Of a stretch of DNA of 11,646 nt, positions 1 through 6,350 are shown in pieces. The position numbers were made by a program, and so were the translations under genes. The DNA comes from Draconibacterium sp. Its GTDB lineage: Bacteria; Bacteroidota; Bacteroidia; Bacteroidales; Prolixibacteraceae. The notes under the pieces are model-generated. The model ran no database searches, was not told the DNA's origin, and was given only the letters and a program-made list of their open reading frames with translations. Positions within the stretch are counted from its first letter, which is position 1. Every line of letters begins with the position of its first letter. Where the stretch lies: the NCBI GenBank assembly GCA_030595485.1, contig JAUVDE010000069.1, positions 1 through 11,646 of the forward strand, read 5' to 3'.

Positions 1-809
1 GTGGCCACCCAAAAGGTGATGATGCTATTCGCGAAAAAATTCCGATGTATCGTCCATGGGAAACGTTAAATGAAACGGAACAGGATGAAATGGATTTGGA
101 GATGTCGGTTTTTGCAGGAATGGTGGACCGCATGGACCAAAATATTGGACGAGTTTTAAACTACCTCGACGAAAAAGGAATTGCTGATAATACCATTGTC
201 ATTTTCTTGTCGGATAATGGTTCGTGCCCTTACGATAGTAATCGCGATTTTGACAATCCTCCAGGCGTTGCTGAAGGTTTCCGCACACTATCGGCGGCTT
301 GGGCAAATGCAGGAAATACTCCTTATAAATACTTTAAGCAATATGGTCACGAAGGCGGCACACAAACACATTGTATTGTGCGTTGGCCAAATGAAATAAA
401 AGCGGGCCAATTAACACATCAGCAAGGGCATATCGTTGATATCGTGCCTACCCTGTTGGAAGCCACAAAAACCAAGTTCCCTAAAAAGTACGGCACAATA
501 AAAAGTCAACCATTACAAGGGAATTCAATGCTTCCAATTCTGAAAGGAGAACAGCGCGAAGAACCTGATTTTTTTATGTCAGGATGGACAGATAAATTCC
601 GTATGTTCCGTCAACAAGACTGGAAAATTGTAAAACTGAACAATGAGGCTTGGGAACTTTATAATTTAAAAGAGGACCCAACTGAGATTACAAATCGGGC
701 AAATGATAAACCAGAAAAGGTTGAGCAAATGCTTACTGCCTACAAACTAAAACACGAAGAATTGAAGGCACAGGCCAAAATGGAAAAGAAAGTAAAATTG
801 GAAGAATAG
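1..809 (+). CDS. Sulfatase (arylsulfatase family S1), C-terminal part
   Basis: This is the 3' part of a sulfatase gene. The reading frame is open from base 3 and gives 268 residues to the TAA-flanked stop at 807-809; the N-terminal half, with the formylglycine (C/S-x-P-x-R) active-site motif, lies outside the window. Visible family features, in order: the helix VDRMDQNIGRVL, the strand TIVIFLSDNG whose Asp-Asn pair is a calcium-ligand position in sulfatases, the HEGG segment followed by IVRWP (usual form EGGxRxPxIxRWP), DIVPTLLEA, and the C-terminal subdomain with WELYNLKEDPTE. Such enzymes hydrolyse sulfate esters, often on polysaccharides, and are usually periplasmic; the signal peptide cannot be seen here. 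Substrate cannot be assigned from this half. The C-terminus is lysine-rich and looks complete. An intrinsic terminator follows 21 bases after the stop. Confidence 0.93.
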   Translation, partial: GHPKGDDAIREKIPMYRPWETLNETEQDEMDLEMSVFAGMVDRMDQNIGRVLNYLDEKGIADNTIVIFLSDNGSCPYDSNRDFDNPPGVAEGFRTLSAAWANAGNTPYKYFKQYGHEGGTQTHCIVRWPNEIKAGQLTHQQGHIVDIVPTLLEATKTKFPKKYGTIKSQPLQGNSMLPILKGEQREEPDFFMSGWTDKFRMFRQQDWKIVKLNNEAWELYNLKEDPTEITNRANDKPEKVEQMLTAYKLKHEELKAQAKMEKKVKLEE

Positions 810-830
810 AACAAGTCAATATATCAAAGA

Positions 831-868
831 AAAAGCCACCGATTATTAAATCAGGTGGCTTTGTTTTT
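831..868 (+). terminator. Intrinsic terminator after the sulfatase gene
   Basis: The 8-bp stem AAGCCACC (833-840) pairs with GGTGGCTT (854-861). Inside it, GATT (841-844) can pair with AATC (849-852), leaving A853 as a bulge. A T-rich run (TTGTTTTTTG) follows. It has the classic form and position to end the sulfatase transcript. Confidence 0.85.
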
Positions 869-925
869 TGTCTTTTGTATAACTTGAATAGCTTTTACCA
901 ACCTCAAAATGAGCAATATAAATAG

Positions 926-995
926 TTTCTTTTTCAAAGTGAAAAATGGTTTCGTAACTACGGCTATGAAAAGATTTTTCACTTTGAATAAGAAA
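926..995. repeat. Long inverted repeat (22-nt arms) between convergent genes
   Basis: Bases 926-947 pair with 974-995 over 22 positions with a single mismatch (932/989). The inner 15 positions (933-947 with 974-988) are perfect. The 26-nt loop can fold further through TTTC (950-953) with GAAA (968-971). It lies between the sulfatase gene and the 3' end of aqpZ, so it could serve as the aqpZ terminator on the minus strand. However, the bases after the stem are A-rich or mixed on both strands, so it lacks a U-tract. It could instead be a dispersed palindromic element; one copy is all this window shows. Confidence 0.7.
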
Positions 996-1041
996 AAAAT
1001 AGTCCAATTTCTTTATCAATCATTTTGACATGTAATTGGTA

Positions 1042-1731
1042 TTATTCTTCTTCTGGAGAAAGGTATTTATATACAATACCAGCTAAAATTGCTCCGACAA
1101 TTGGGGCTACCCAAAACAGCCAAAGCTGGCCAATCAATTCACCATTTCCTGTAAAAAGTGCCTGACTGGTACTACGAGCAGGATTTACAGAAGTATTGGT
1201 TACGGGTATACTTATTAAGTGAATTAGCGTTAAACACAAACCAATTGCAACTCCGGCTAAATATTTTGGAGCTTTCGAGTGTGTCGAGCCTAAAATAACA
1301 AGCAAAAAGAAAAATGTTAGAACAACTTCGCAAACCAGTGCAGCCACCATTCCATATCCATCAGGCGAATAGGCACCATAACCATTTGATGCAAATGTTC
1401 CAATGTCGGCTCCCGGTTTCCCTGTAACAATTATATACAAAACTCCGGCTCCGGCAAGTGCTCCCAGTACCTGAGATATAATGTACGGAATCAGATCCTT
1501 ACTATCAAACCGTCCGCCCATCCACAATCCTACAGAAACAGCCGGATTAAGGTGACAACCCGAAATGTGTCCAATGGCATAAGCCATGGTTAGAACAGTT
1601 AAACCAAAGGCGAGGGAAACTCCTACAAAACCAATTCCTAACTCAGGGAATCCAGCGGCTAGCATTGCACTACCACATCCACCCAGAACCAACCACATGG
1701 TTCCAAAAAATTCAGCGACAAGTTTTTTCAT
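1042..1731 (-). CDS. aqpZ: Aquaporin Z, water channel (MIP family)
   Basis: A 229-residue inner-membrane channel of the MIP family, nearly the same length as E. coli AqpZ (231). Both half-helix NPA motifs are present: HLNPAVSVGLW (N62-P63-A64) and NTSVNPARS (N183-P184-A185). The aromatic/arginine filter expected for a water-selective channel is complete: F42, H171, T180 and R186. Long stretches, such as GCGSAMLAAGFPELGIGF and LIHLISIPVTNTSVNPARS, are almost those of the E. coli protein from memory, so AqpZ is preferred over a glycerol facilitator. One difference is Cys59 just before the first NPA, where E. coli has Gly. The frame is open 26 codons further upstream, but that extension is basic and unlike the family; MKKLVAEFFGT at 1731 matches the normal N-terminus. 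The gene is divergent from the symporter gene. Confidence 0.96.
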   Translation of the reverse strand: MKKLVAEFFGTMWLVLGGCGSAMLAAGFPELGIGFVGVSLAFGLTVLTMAYAIGHISGCHLNPAVSVGLWMGGRFDSKDLIPYIISQVLGALAGAGVLYIIVTGKPGADIGTFASNGYGAYSPDGYGMVAALVCEVVLTFFFLLVILGSTHSKAPKYLAGVAIGLCLTLIHLISIPVTNTSVNPARSTSQALFTGNGELIGQLWLFWVAPIVGAILAGIVYKYLSPEEE

Positions 1732-1923
1732 ACGTCTAATTTTAATTTTTGAATTGTATCTAGTCTCAGCAGTTAAGCCCTTAATACCATAAACAACCAC
1801 CGATTTCAATAATAAAATTTATGTAAGTTAAGGTATCTGAAAGAATTATGCAAGCCCGATTTTCCATGATAAAATGGTTCCAATTTGATTCTTTTTATTC
1901 CTTAAATAAATCATGCAACGAAA

Positions 1924-1931
1924 TAACTTTG
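1924..1931 (+). promoter_or_regulatory. Candidate -7 promoter element (TAACTTTG) of the symporter gene
   Basis: TAACTTTG matches the Bacteroidota sigma-ABfr -7 consensus TAnnTTTG exactly and lies 59 bases before the symporter ATG. No TTTG is seen at the usual spacing of about 20 bases upstream; the nearest is at 1884-1887, which is too far. The call therefore rests on one half of the promoter. Confidence 0.4.
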
Positions 1932-1990
1932 CCACATCCCTGAAAAAAGATAAATTAGCAAGTCCTTAAAAAAATGTAAAAAATCGATAC

Positions 1991-3223
1991 ATGAAGCTGT
2001 TAAAAATCAAACTTCACTGGCAAATTTTAATCGCACTAATTCTAGCTGTTTTATTTGGCTATTTTATTCCAAACGGTGTTAAGTATGTAGCATGGATGGG
2101 CGATATATTTCTTCGAGCCTTAAAAATGGTAATCATTCCACTAATTCTCAGTTCAATTATTAGTGGAATAACCAGTATGGGTGAAGGTAGTAATTTGGGA
2201 AGGTTGGGTTTTAAAACATTATTGTATTATTTAAGCACAAGTACACTTGCAATTTTAACTGGATTGGCTGTTGTTAACATTGTTAAACCTGGTGTTGGTG
2301 TTGAACTTGGATTCACAGAATCAGTGGAAGGACTTTCCGAAAAAGCAGGTTCTATTAAAGACATTTTATACCGTTTAGTCCCTGATAACATTGTAGATGC
2401 CATGGCACAGGGAAGCATTCTTTCGGTTATATTTTTTGCCATCATTTTCGGATATTTTATTACTAAAGTTGATAGTAAATATAAAGAATCGCTAAAAACC
2501 TTTTTCGATGCAATTTTTGAAGTAATGATGAAGGTTACCTTATTCATTATAAAATTTACGCCGCTTGGAATATTTGGAATTGTAGCCAATGAAGTAGCAC
2601 GTAATGCCAGTCAACTAACTAATATTGCCGGAAGTTTGGCTATTTATAGTTTATGCGTTGTTGCCGGTTTGCTAATCCATGCATTTGTTTTTCTTCCACT
2701 AATCGTTCGTTTTATTGGTAAAGCACAACCATTTACGCATTTCAGAAACATGGCTACACCCTTACTAACAGCCTTCTCCACGTCATCATCAAGTGCAACC
2801 TTGCCTTTAACCATGGAGGCATTAGAACACAAAAGTGGCGTTTCAAACAAAATAACCAGTTTTACATTGCCGCTTGGAGCAACAATAAATATGGATGGGA
2901 CTGCACTGTACGAATGTGTTGCCGCTATGTTTATTGCACAAGCTTATGGTGTTGATTTATCTATTGCTCAACAAGGCTTGGTTGTGGTAACAGCACTTTT
3001 GGCTTCCATAGGTGCAGCAGGTATTCCCATGGCAGGATTGGTGATGATAACCGTAGTACTTACAGCAATTGGCTTACCCTTAGAAGGCATAGGACTAATA
3101 TTGGCTGTGGATAGGATTTTGGATATGCTACGTACTTCGGTAAATGTTTGGAGTGACAGTTGTGGTGCTGTAACCGTTGCACGCACGGAAGGTGAGAAGA
3201 CTAATGTTAGCTTAATAAGCTAA
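1991..3223 (+). CDS. Dicarboxylate/amino acid:cation symporter (DAACS, SLC1 family)
   Basis: A 410-residue inner-membrane transporter that couples uptake of an acidic amino acid or dicarboxylate to Na+ or H+. All family landmarks are visible: the hairpin-1 motif SSSSATLP (265-272), the cation-site motif NMDGT in TM7 (300-304), the hairpin-2 GAAGIP loop (341-346), and TM8 DRILDMLRTSVNVWSD with D374, D378, R381, T382, N385 and D389 matching Glt_Ph D390, D394, R397, T398, N401 and D405. R381 is the residue that reads the side-chain carboxylate, so an acidic substrate is favoured over a neutral one. The SSSSATLP form, in which the archaeal HP1 Arg is absent, is that of animal EAATs. Ser388 stands where Gly is usual, just before D389. 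Exact substrate (glutamate, aspartate, C4-dicarboxylate) and coupling ion cannot be fixed. A 7-bp hairpin with a 3-nt loop spans the stop codon but has no U-tract. Confidence 0.94.
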   Translation: MKLLKIKLHWQILIALILAVLFGYFIPNGVKYVAWMGDIFLRALKMVIIPLILSSIISGITSMGEGSNLGRLGFKTLLYYLSTSTLAILTGLAVVNIVKPGVGVELGFTESVEGLSEKAGSIKDILYRLVPDNIVDAMAQGSILSVIFFAIIFGYFITKVDSKYKESLKTFFDAIFEVMMKVTLFIIKFTPLGIFGIVANEVARNASQLTNIAGSLAIYSLCVVAGLLIHAFVFLPLIVRFIGKAQPFTHFRNMATPLLTAFSTSSSSATLPLTMEALEHKSGVSNKITSFTLPLGATINMDGTALYECVAAMFIAQAYGVDLSIAQQGLVVVTALLASIGAAGIPMAGLVMITVVLTAIGLPLEGIGLILAVDRILDMLRTSVNVWSDSCGAVTVARTEGEKTNVSLIS

Positions 3224-3524
3224 GTTCTGAATATTGAGTTAATTATGTTGAATGATATGGTGTTCTATGCTACTGGTTATGCTAGTATTCAAACATTTCA
3301 ATCTCATCAATCGTCACCCATAGTTTCAATTGTAATCGGTCTTTCAAATTTCTATTTCTGCAAAACGCATAAATCTATCTACGAACAACACCAATTGTTC
3401 TACGAATTTCGCCTGCCAGTCTATCAACTACAAATGGGCGAAATTATTAGCTTATTGGCAGAATATCAGTTGTTTATTAAATTAAAACTTGTACAATTGT
3501 ATACGAATTGATTGATATACACTG
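3224..3524. other. Intergenic region upstream of the two-component operon
   Basis: I see no convincing gene in these 301 bases. An open frame at 3245-3511 (88 codons) has no recognisable domain, an unremarkable start context and AT-driven composition, and is probably chance. The notable content is a set of TACGAA hexamers at 3380, 3401 and 3502, the first two extended to an 8-bp repeat exactly 21 bases apart. No clear TTTG/TAnnTTTG promoter pair is visible for the kinase gene. Confidence 0.6.
3378..3406 (+). promoter_or_regulatory. Candidate LytTR regulator binding site (direct repeat, 21-bp phasing)
   Basis: TCTACGAA occurs at 3378-3385 and again at 3399-3406, start-to-start 21 bp, or two helical turns. 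LytTR-domain regulators bind pairs of roughly 9-bp direct repeats separated by 12-13 bp, so the geometry fits. Read on the minus strand the repeat with its next base is TTCGTAGAT or TTCGTAGAA, a partial match to the published loose LytTR consensus (about 7 and 6 of 9 positions). It sits 119 bases before the kinase start. A third TACGAA is at 3502-3507. An inverted pair GAACAA/TTGTTC (3383-3388/3395-3400) overlaps it. Confidence 0.4.
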
Positions 3525-4544
3525 ATGAAAATTTTTAAGAACCGCATATTTAACCACATTCTATTTTGGGTATTTATTTTTACCTTTTATACCGTTCCGT
3601 ATTTATTAAGCTACGGTTTTGTTCTCGAGGCATTTATTAACCTCATTTATATTCCTGTTGATATTGTTGGCGTATACATTGTTATCGAATATCTGCTTCC
3701 AAAATTTGTTTTCAAAAAGCGAAATTATCTAATTTTTGCAATGGGGGTTGCCGTCATAATTACCTTGAACGTAACTATATCTCAATATATAAAATACAAC
3801 ATTCAACCGGCACTCGGTTTTTGGGTAGCACGCAAACATATTACCACCGAATTATTTTATGCATTGCTGAATAATTTCATGATTATTGGCACAGCAACCG
3901 CCTTAAAACTATTCAGTTACTCCTACAACATTCAACTTAAAAAGTCGGAATTGGAAAGAAAAACAGTACAGTCCGAACTGGGTATTTTACGTTCTCAGGT
4001 AAACCCACATTTTCTATTTAATGTGCTGAATAATATCGACTCGCTAATTTACGAAGACAAAGAAAAAGCTTCGAATGCCATTATTCTACTCTCGAAAATA
4101 ATGCGCTATATGTTGCAGGAATCGACACACGAACAGGTTAAACTCGACAAAGAGATGGATTATATTAGTGATTATCTGGAATTGGCAAAGCTCAGTTTTA
4201 GCAATCCCGATTTTGTTGTGTTTAAACAACAAGGTTCTGCCAACGGAAAACTAGTGCCTCCCCTACTTTTTATCCCAATAATAGAGAATGCCGTAAAACA
4301 TTGTAACAAACAATCGCAAGCTCCCGGAATTGAAATAACATTCAATATTGAAAGTGGTTTTATCGAGCTTCGCACTTCGAATTTTGTAAAACAAAATACG
4401 TTTAAATTGCCTGACAGCGGAACGGGAACCGGATTAATTAATGTGGAAAAACGCTTAAAACTATTACATGGCGATAAGTATACCTTTGATATCAACAAGA
4501 ATATGGATAAATTTGAAGTATACATTAAAGTTCCTTTTAAATAA
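3525..4544 (+). CDS. Sensor histidine kinase, LytS/YehU-type (His_kinase family PF06580)
   Basis: A 339-residue membrane sensor kinase that should phosphorylate the response regulator encoded 12 bases downstream. The N-terminal part has about four hydrophobic segments (near residues 9-29, 35-57, 67-90 and 108-132) and no separate periplasmic sensor domain. A short charged helix (about 135-155) leads to the family's H-box QVNPHFLFNVLNNI, with H162 as the likely phosphoacceptor. The ATPase domain shows the N-box IPIIENAVKH (N255) and the G-box DSGTGTGLINVEKRL (297-311), followed by LLHG. This layout is typical of the LytTR-partner kinases abundant in Bacteroidota. The signal sensed cannot be read from the sequence. 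All catalytic motifs look intact. Confidence 0.95.
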   Translation: MKIFKNRIFNHILFWVFIFTFYTVPYLLSYGFVLEAFINLIYIPVDIVGVYIVIEYLLPKFVFKKRNYLIFAMGVAVIITLNVTISQYIKYNIQPALGFWVARKHITTELFYALLNNFMIIGTATALKLFSYSYNIQLKKSELERKTVQSELGILRSQVNPHFLFNVLNNIDSLIYEDKEKASNAIILLSKIMRYMLQESTHEQVKLDKEMDYISDYLELAKLSFSNPDFVVFKQQGSANGKLVPPLLFIPIIENAVKHCNKQSQAPGIEITFNIESGFIELRTSNFVKQNTFKLPDSGTGTGLINVEKRLKLLHGDKYTFDINKNMDKFEVYIKVPFK

Positions 4545-4556
4545 AGTTTTCAGCTT

Positions 4557-5297
4557 ATGAAAATGAATTGTATAGCCGTTGACGACGAAATTCTTGCCTT
4601 AAAGAAGATACAACGCTTCGCCGAAAAAATTGATTACCTCAACTTGGTAGGTACTTTCGACAATGCGCTTTCTACCTTTTCATTTTTACGCGAGAACAAA
4701 GTCGACCTTATCTTTCTCGACATTCAAATGGACGAATTTACAGGCATACAATTATTGGAAACCTTAAAAGATCCGCCCTATATAATTTTAACCACTGCTT
4801 TCGACGAGTATGCGCTAAAAGCTTACGAACTCGATGTGGTTGACTACTTGCTTAAACCCATTCCGTTTGAGCGCTTTATAAAGGCCGTTGAAAAAGTGTA
4901 TGCGCGTTACTTAAAAGACGAAAACCAACATGCGCCGGTACAACAAATGGCACAGCCAACAGGTCAAGCAGAAGCGCCCGATTATACTTTTATTAAATCG
5001 GGAAACAAAACGGTGAAAGTATATTACGACAAAATTTTGTACATCGAAGGCCAGCGCGACTACTTGCAGATTCATACCGAAGACAGCAAAATAATGACGC
5101 TTCTGAACTTTAAAAAAATGCAAGAGTTACTCGACGCGCAAAAGTTTATGCGTGTACACAAATCGTATATTATCGCAGTTGATAAAATTGACTACATCGA
5201 AAACAACGCCATAAAAATTAAACATAAACTTATTCCGGTGAGCAGCACTTATAAAGTGGCTTTTTATAATTTATTGAATAAAAAGAATTTTATATAG
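4557..5297 (+). CDS. LytTR-family response regulator
   Basis: A 246-residue DNA-binding response regulator, the probable partner of the kinase just upstream (12-base gap, same operon). The receiver domain (about 1-115) has the acidic pair D9-D10, the phosphoacceptor D55 in IFLDIQMD, the switch Thr in ILTTAF (T79/T80) and the conserved K100-P101. A Gln/Pro/Ala-rich linker (about 123-141) joins it to a LytTR domain (about 143-246), recognised by FIKSGNK, ILYIEGQRDYLQIHT, FMRVHKSYI and the terminal LIPVSSTYK. LytTR domains bind phased direct repeats, and such a repeat lies upstream of the operon at 3378-3406, so autoregulation is a reasonable inference. Start at 4557 gives MKMNCIAVDD; 4563 is an equally possible Met. 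The stop codon abuts the beta-lactamase remnant. Confidence 0.95.
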   Translation: MKMNCIAVDDEILALKKIQRFAEKIDYLNLVGTFDNALSTFSFLRENKVDLIFLDIQMDEFTGIQLLETLKDPPYIILTTAFDEYALKAYELDVVDYLLKPIPFERFIKAVEKVYARYLKDENQHAPVQQMAQPTGQAEAPDYTFIKSGNKTVKVYYDKILYIEGQRDYLQIHTEDSKIMTLLNFKKMQELLDAQKFMRVHKSYIIAVDKIDYIENNAIKIKHKLIPVSSTYKVAFYNLLNKKNFI

Positions 5298-5557
5298 CCC
5301 CTCCGCTAAATTCCTTAAATATTTCAGACAAAACCAATGGATGGATAGTTGTGCAAGACACAAAAGGCAAAGTTGTTTATGGCAGAGAAGGGACAGTTAA
5401 GGGCGAAAGTGCCTCAATACTTATTTATCCTGATGAGAATCTGATAATAGCCGTTGCATCCAACCTGACCAATGCAACCGGCAGTTTCCCTATTTTTTAA
5501 ATTGCCAAACTATTTTTACATGAAAACGAGCAAGTAGAAACGCCGGCAAAAAAATAG
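5298..5557 (+). pseudogene. Remnant of a serine beta-lactamase-like (PF00144) gene, C-terminal end only
   Basis: Read in the frame of base 5339 (+), the region encodes GWIVVQDTKGKVVYG, then REGTVKGESASILIYPDENL, then IIAVASNLTNATGSFPIF. This is the pattern of the C-terminal end of class C beta-lactamase/CubicO-type serine hydrolases (G-H-x-G-x-x-x-G-x-S-x-x-x-x-x-P-x-x-x-L-x-x-A-x-x-x-N-L). A TAA at 5498-5500 interrupts it, but the frame goes on sensibly as IAKLFLHENEQVETPAKK to a TAG at 5555-5557. The TAA could be a mutated GAA. There is no start codon or N-terminal domain: everything upstream is the response regulator in another frame. The HxG-like position reads R-E-G, another sign of decay. 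I judge it a non-functional relic left by a deletion or rearrangement. Family assignment rests on about 70 residues. Confidence 0.7.
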
Positions 5558-5603
5558 TATTGCACGAAAATACGAGGAGGAGATAAGGGTTTTCGTAAAA
5601 AAC

Positions 5604-5632
5604 ATTACTTTTAAACAAGTAATAACTTTTTT
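5604..5632 (+). repeat. Hairpin with T-run directly before the DUF4230 gene
   Basis: ATTACTT (5604-5610) pairs perfectly with AAGTAAT (5617-5623) around a 6-nt loop, and a run of six T (5627-5632) leads straight into the ATG at 5633. It resembles a weak intrinsic terminator for upstream transcription, yet it lies within the presumed translation start region of the next gene. An orphan Shine-Dalgarno-like AGGAGGAG sits at 5575-5582, more than 50 bases from any start. No TAnnTTTG element is seen here. Confidence 0.4.
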
Positions 5633-6250
5633 ATGGAGACCCTTATTTTATTAGGATTAATTTTGGGATTGGCAGGCGGAGTAGCTGCCACCACATTTTA
5701 TTATAAAAACCGTAGCCAGCAACAACTTAAGAGCCAGTCAATATTGTTGCTAGAAAAAATTAAACAGGTTTGTAAATTGATAACTGTTGAAGGCGAGTTC
5801 TCGGAGATATTTACGCACCGCGATGAAAAGAACCTGTTTTTCAAACTCTTTCAAACCGAAAAAAAAGCGCTGCTTATAGTTAAAGCCAAGGTGATGATTG
5901 GTTTCGACCTCACAAAAATAAACATCGAAATAAACACACAGAATAAACAAGTTACCCTTTCGCAGTTTCCCGAACCCGAAATACTGAGCATTGATAACGA
6001 CCTGGAATATTACGACATTCAAAAAGGGATAATCAATAAGTTTTCCGAGACTGACCTTACCAACATGAATAAAAAATCGAAAGAATTTATACGTGAAAAG
6101 GTAGAGGGCAGTCATCTTATACTTATCGCGAAAAATCAGGCAAGCGACACTGTTTCACTTATTCGTCAGTTAATAGAATCGGTGGGTTGGGAATTAGTTT
6201 CGGATAATATTGCTCTTAAACACGGCAAAAAAATCAGAGAGCTACAATAG
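5633..6250 (+). CDS. DUF4230 domain protein with N-terminal membrane anchor
   Basis: A 205-residue protein with one hydrophobic segment at residues 3-24 (LILLGLILGLAGGVAATTFYY), probably a membrane anchor leaving a soluble domain outside the membrane. The rest matches the DUF4230 (PF14014) pattern as I know it: ITVEGEFSEI, KKALLIVKAKVMIGFDLTKI, a proline strand FPEPEILSID, and YYDIQKGIINKFS, ending in an amphipathic helix that includes LIRQLIESVGWEL. The function of the family is not known to me. The gene stands alone on the plus strand, after the beta-lactamase remnant and convergent with the DUF5686 gene 100 bases downstream. The start at 5633 is preceded by a T-run and not by a Shine-Dalgarno site, which is acceptable for Bacteroidota. 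Confidence 0.85.
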   Translation: METLILLGLILGLAGGVAATTFYYKNRSQQQLKSQSILLLEKIKQVCKLITVEGEFSEIFTHRDEKNLFFKLFQTEKKALLIVKAKVMIGFDLTKINIEINTQNKQVTLSQFPEPEILSIDNDLEYYDIQKGIINKFSETDLTNMNKKSKEFIREKVEGSHLILIAKNQASDTVSLIRQLIESVGWELVSDNIALKHGKKIRELQ

Positions 6251-6350
6251 TTATTTAATCTCCAATAGCAGAACACTCCCCTCTTTCTTTTTGTAAAAAG
6301 ACATGTCCCATTAAAGTCGTGAAATTTCCAGGTTTGCTCTTCTGACTCCC

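Noticed and set aside
1732..1809. 26-codon N-terminal extension of aqpZ
   Set aside because: The extension is basic and unlike AqpZ N-termini; the internal Met at 1731 gives the normal family start.
3207..3223. 7-bp hairpin (TTAGCTT/AAGCTAA) spanning the symporter stop codon, as a terminator
   Set aside because: There is no U-tract after it and the stem is mostly coding sequence; it may be chance.
3245..3511. Open frame of 88 codons between the symporter and the kinase genes
   Set aside because: No recognisable domain, no membrane or signal pattern, composition follows the AT-rich intergenic DNA, and it overlaps the phased repeats that look regulatory.
6286..6301. Hairpin TCTTTT/AAAAGA between the convergent DUF4230 and DUF5686 genes, as a bidirectional terminator
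   Set aside because: The stem is almost only A-T pairs with a tiny loop and no following T-run; too weak to call.
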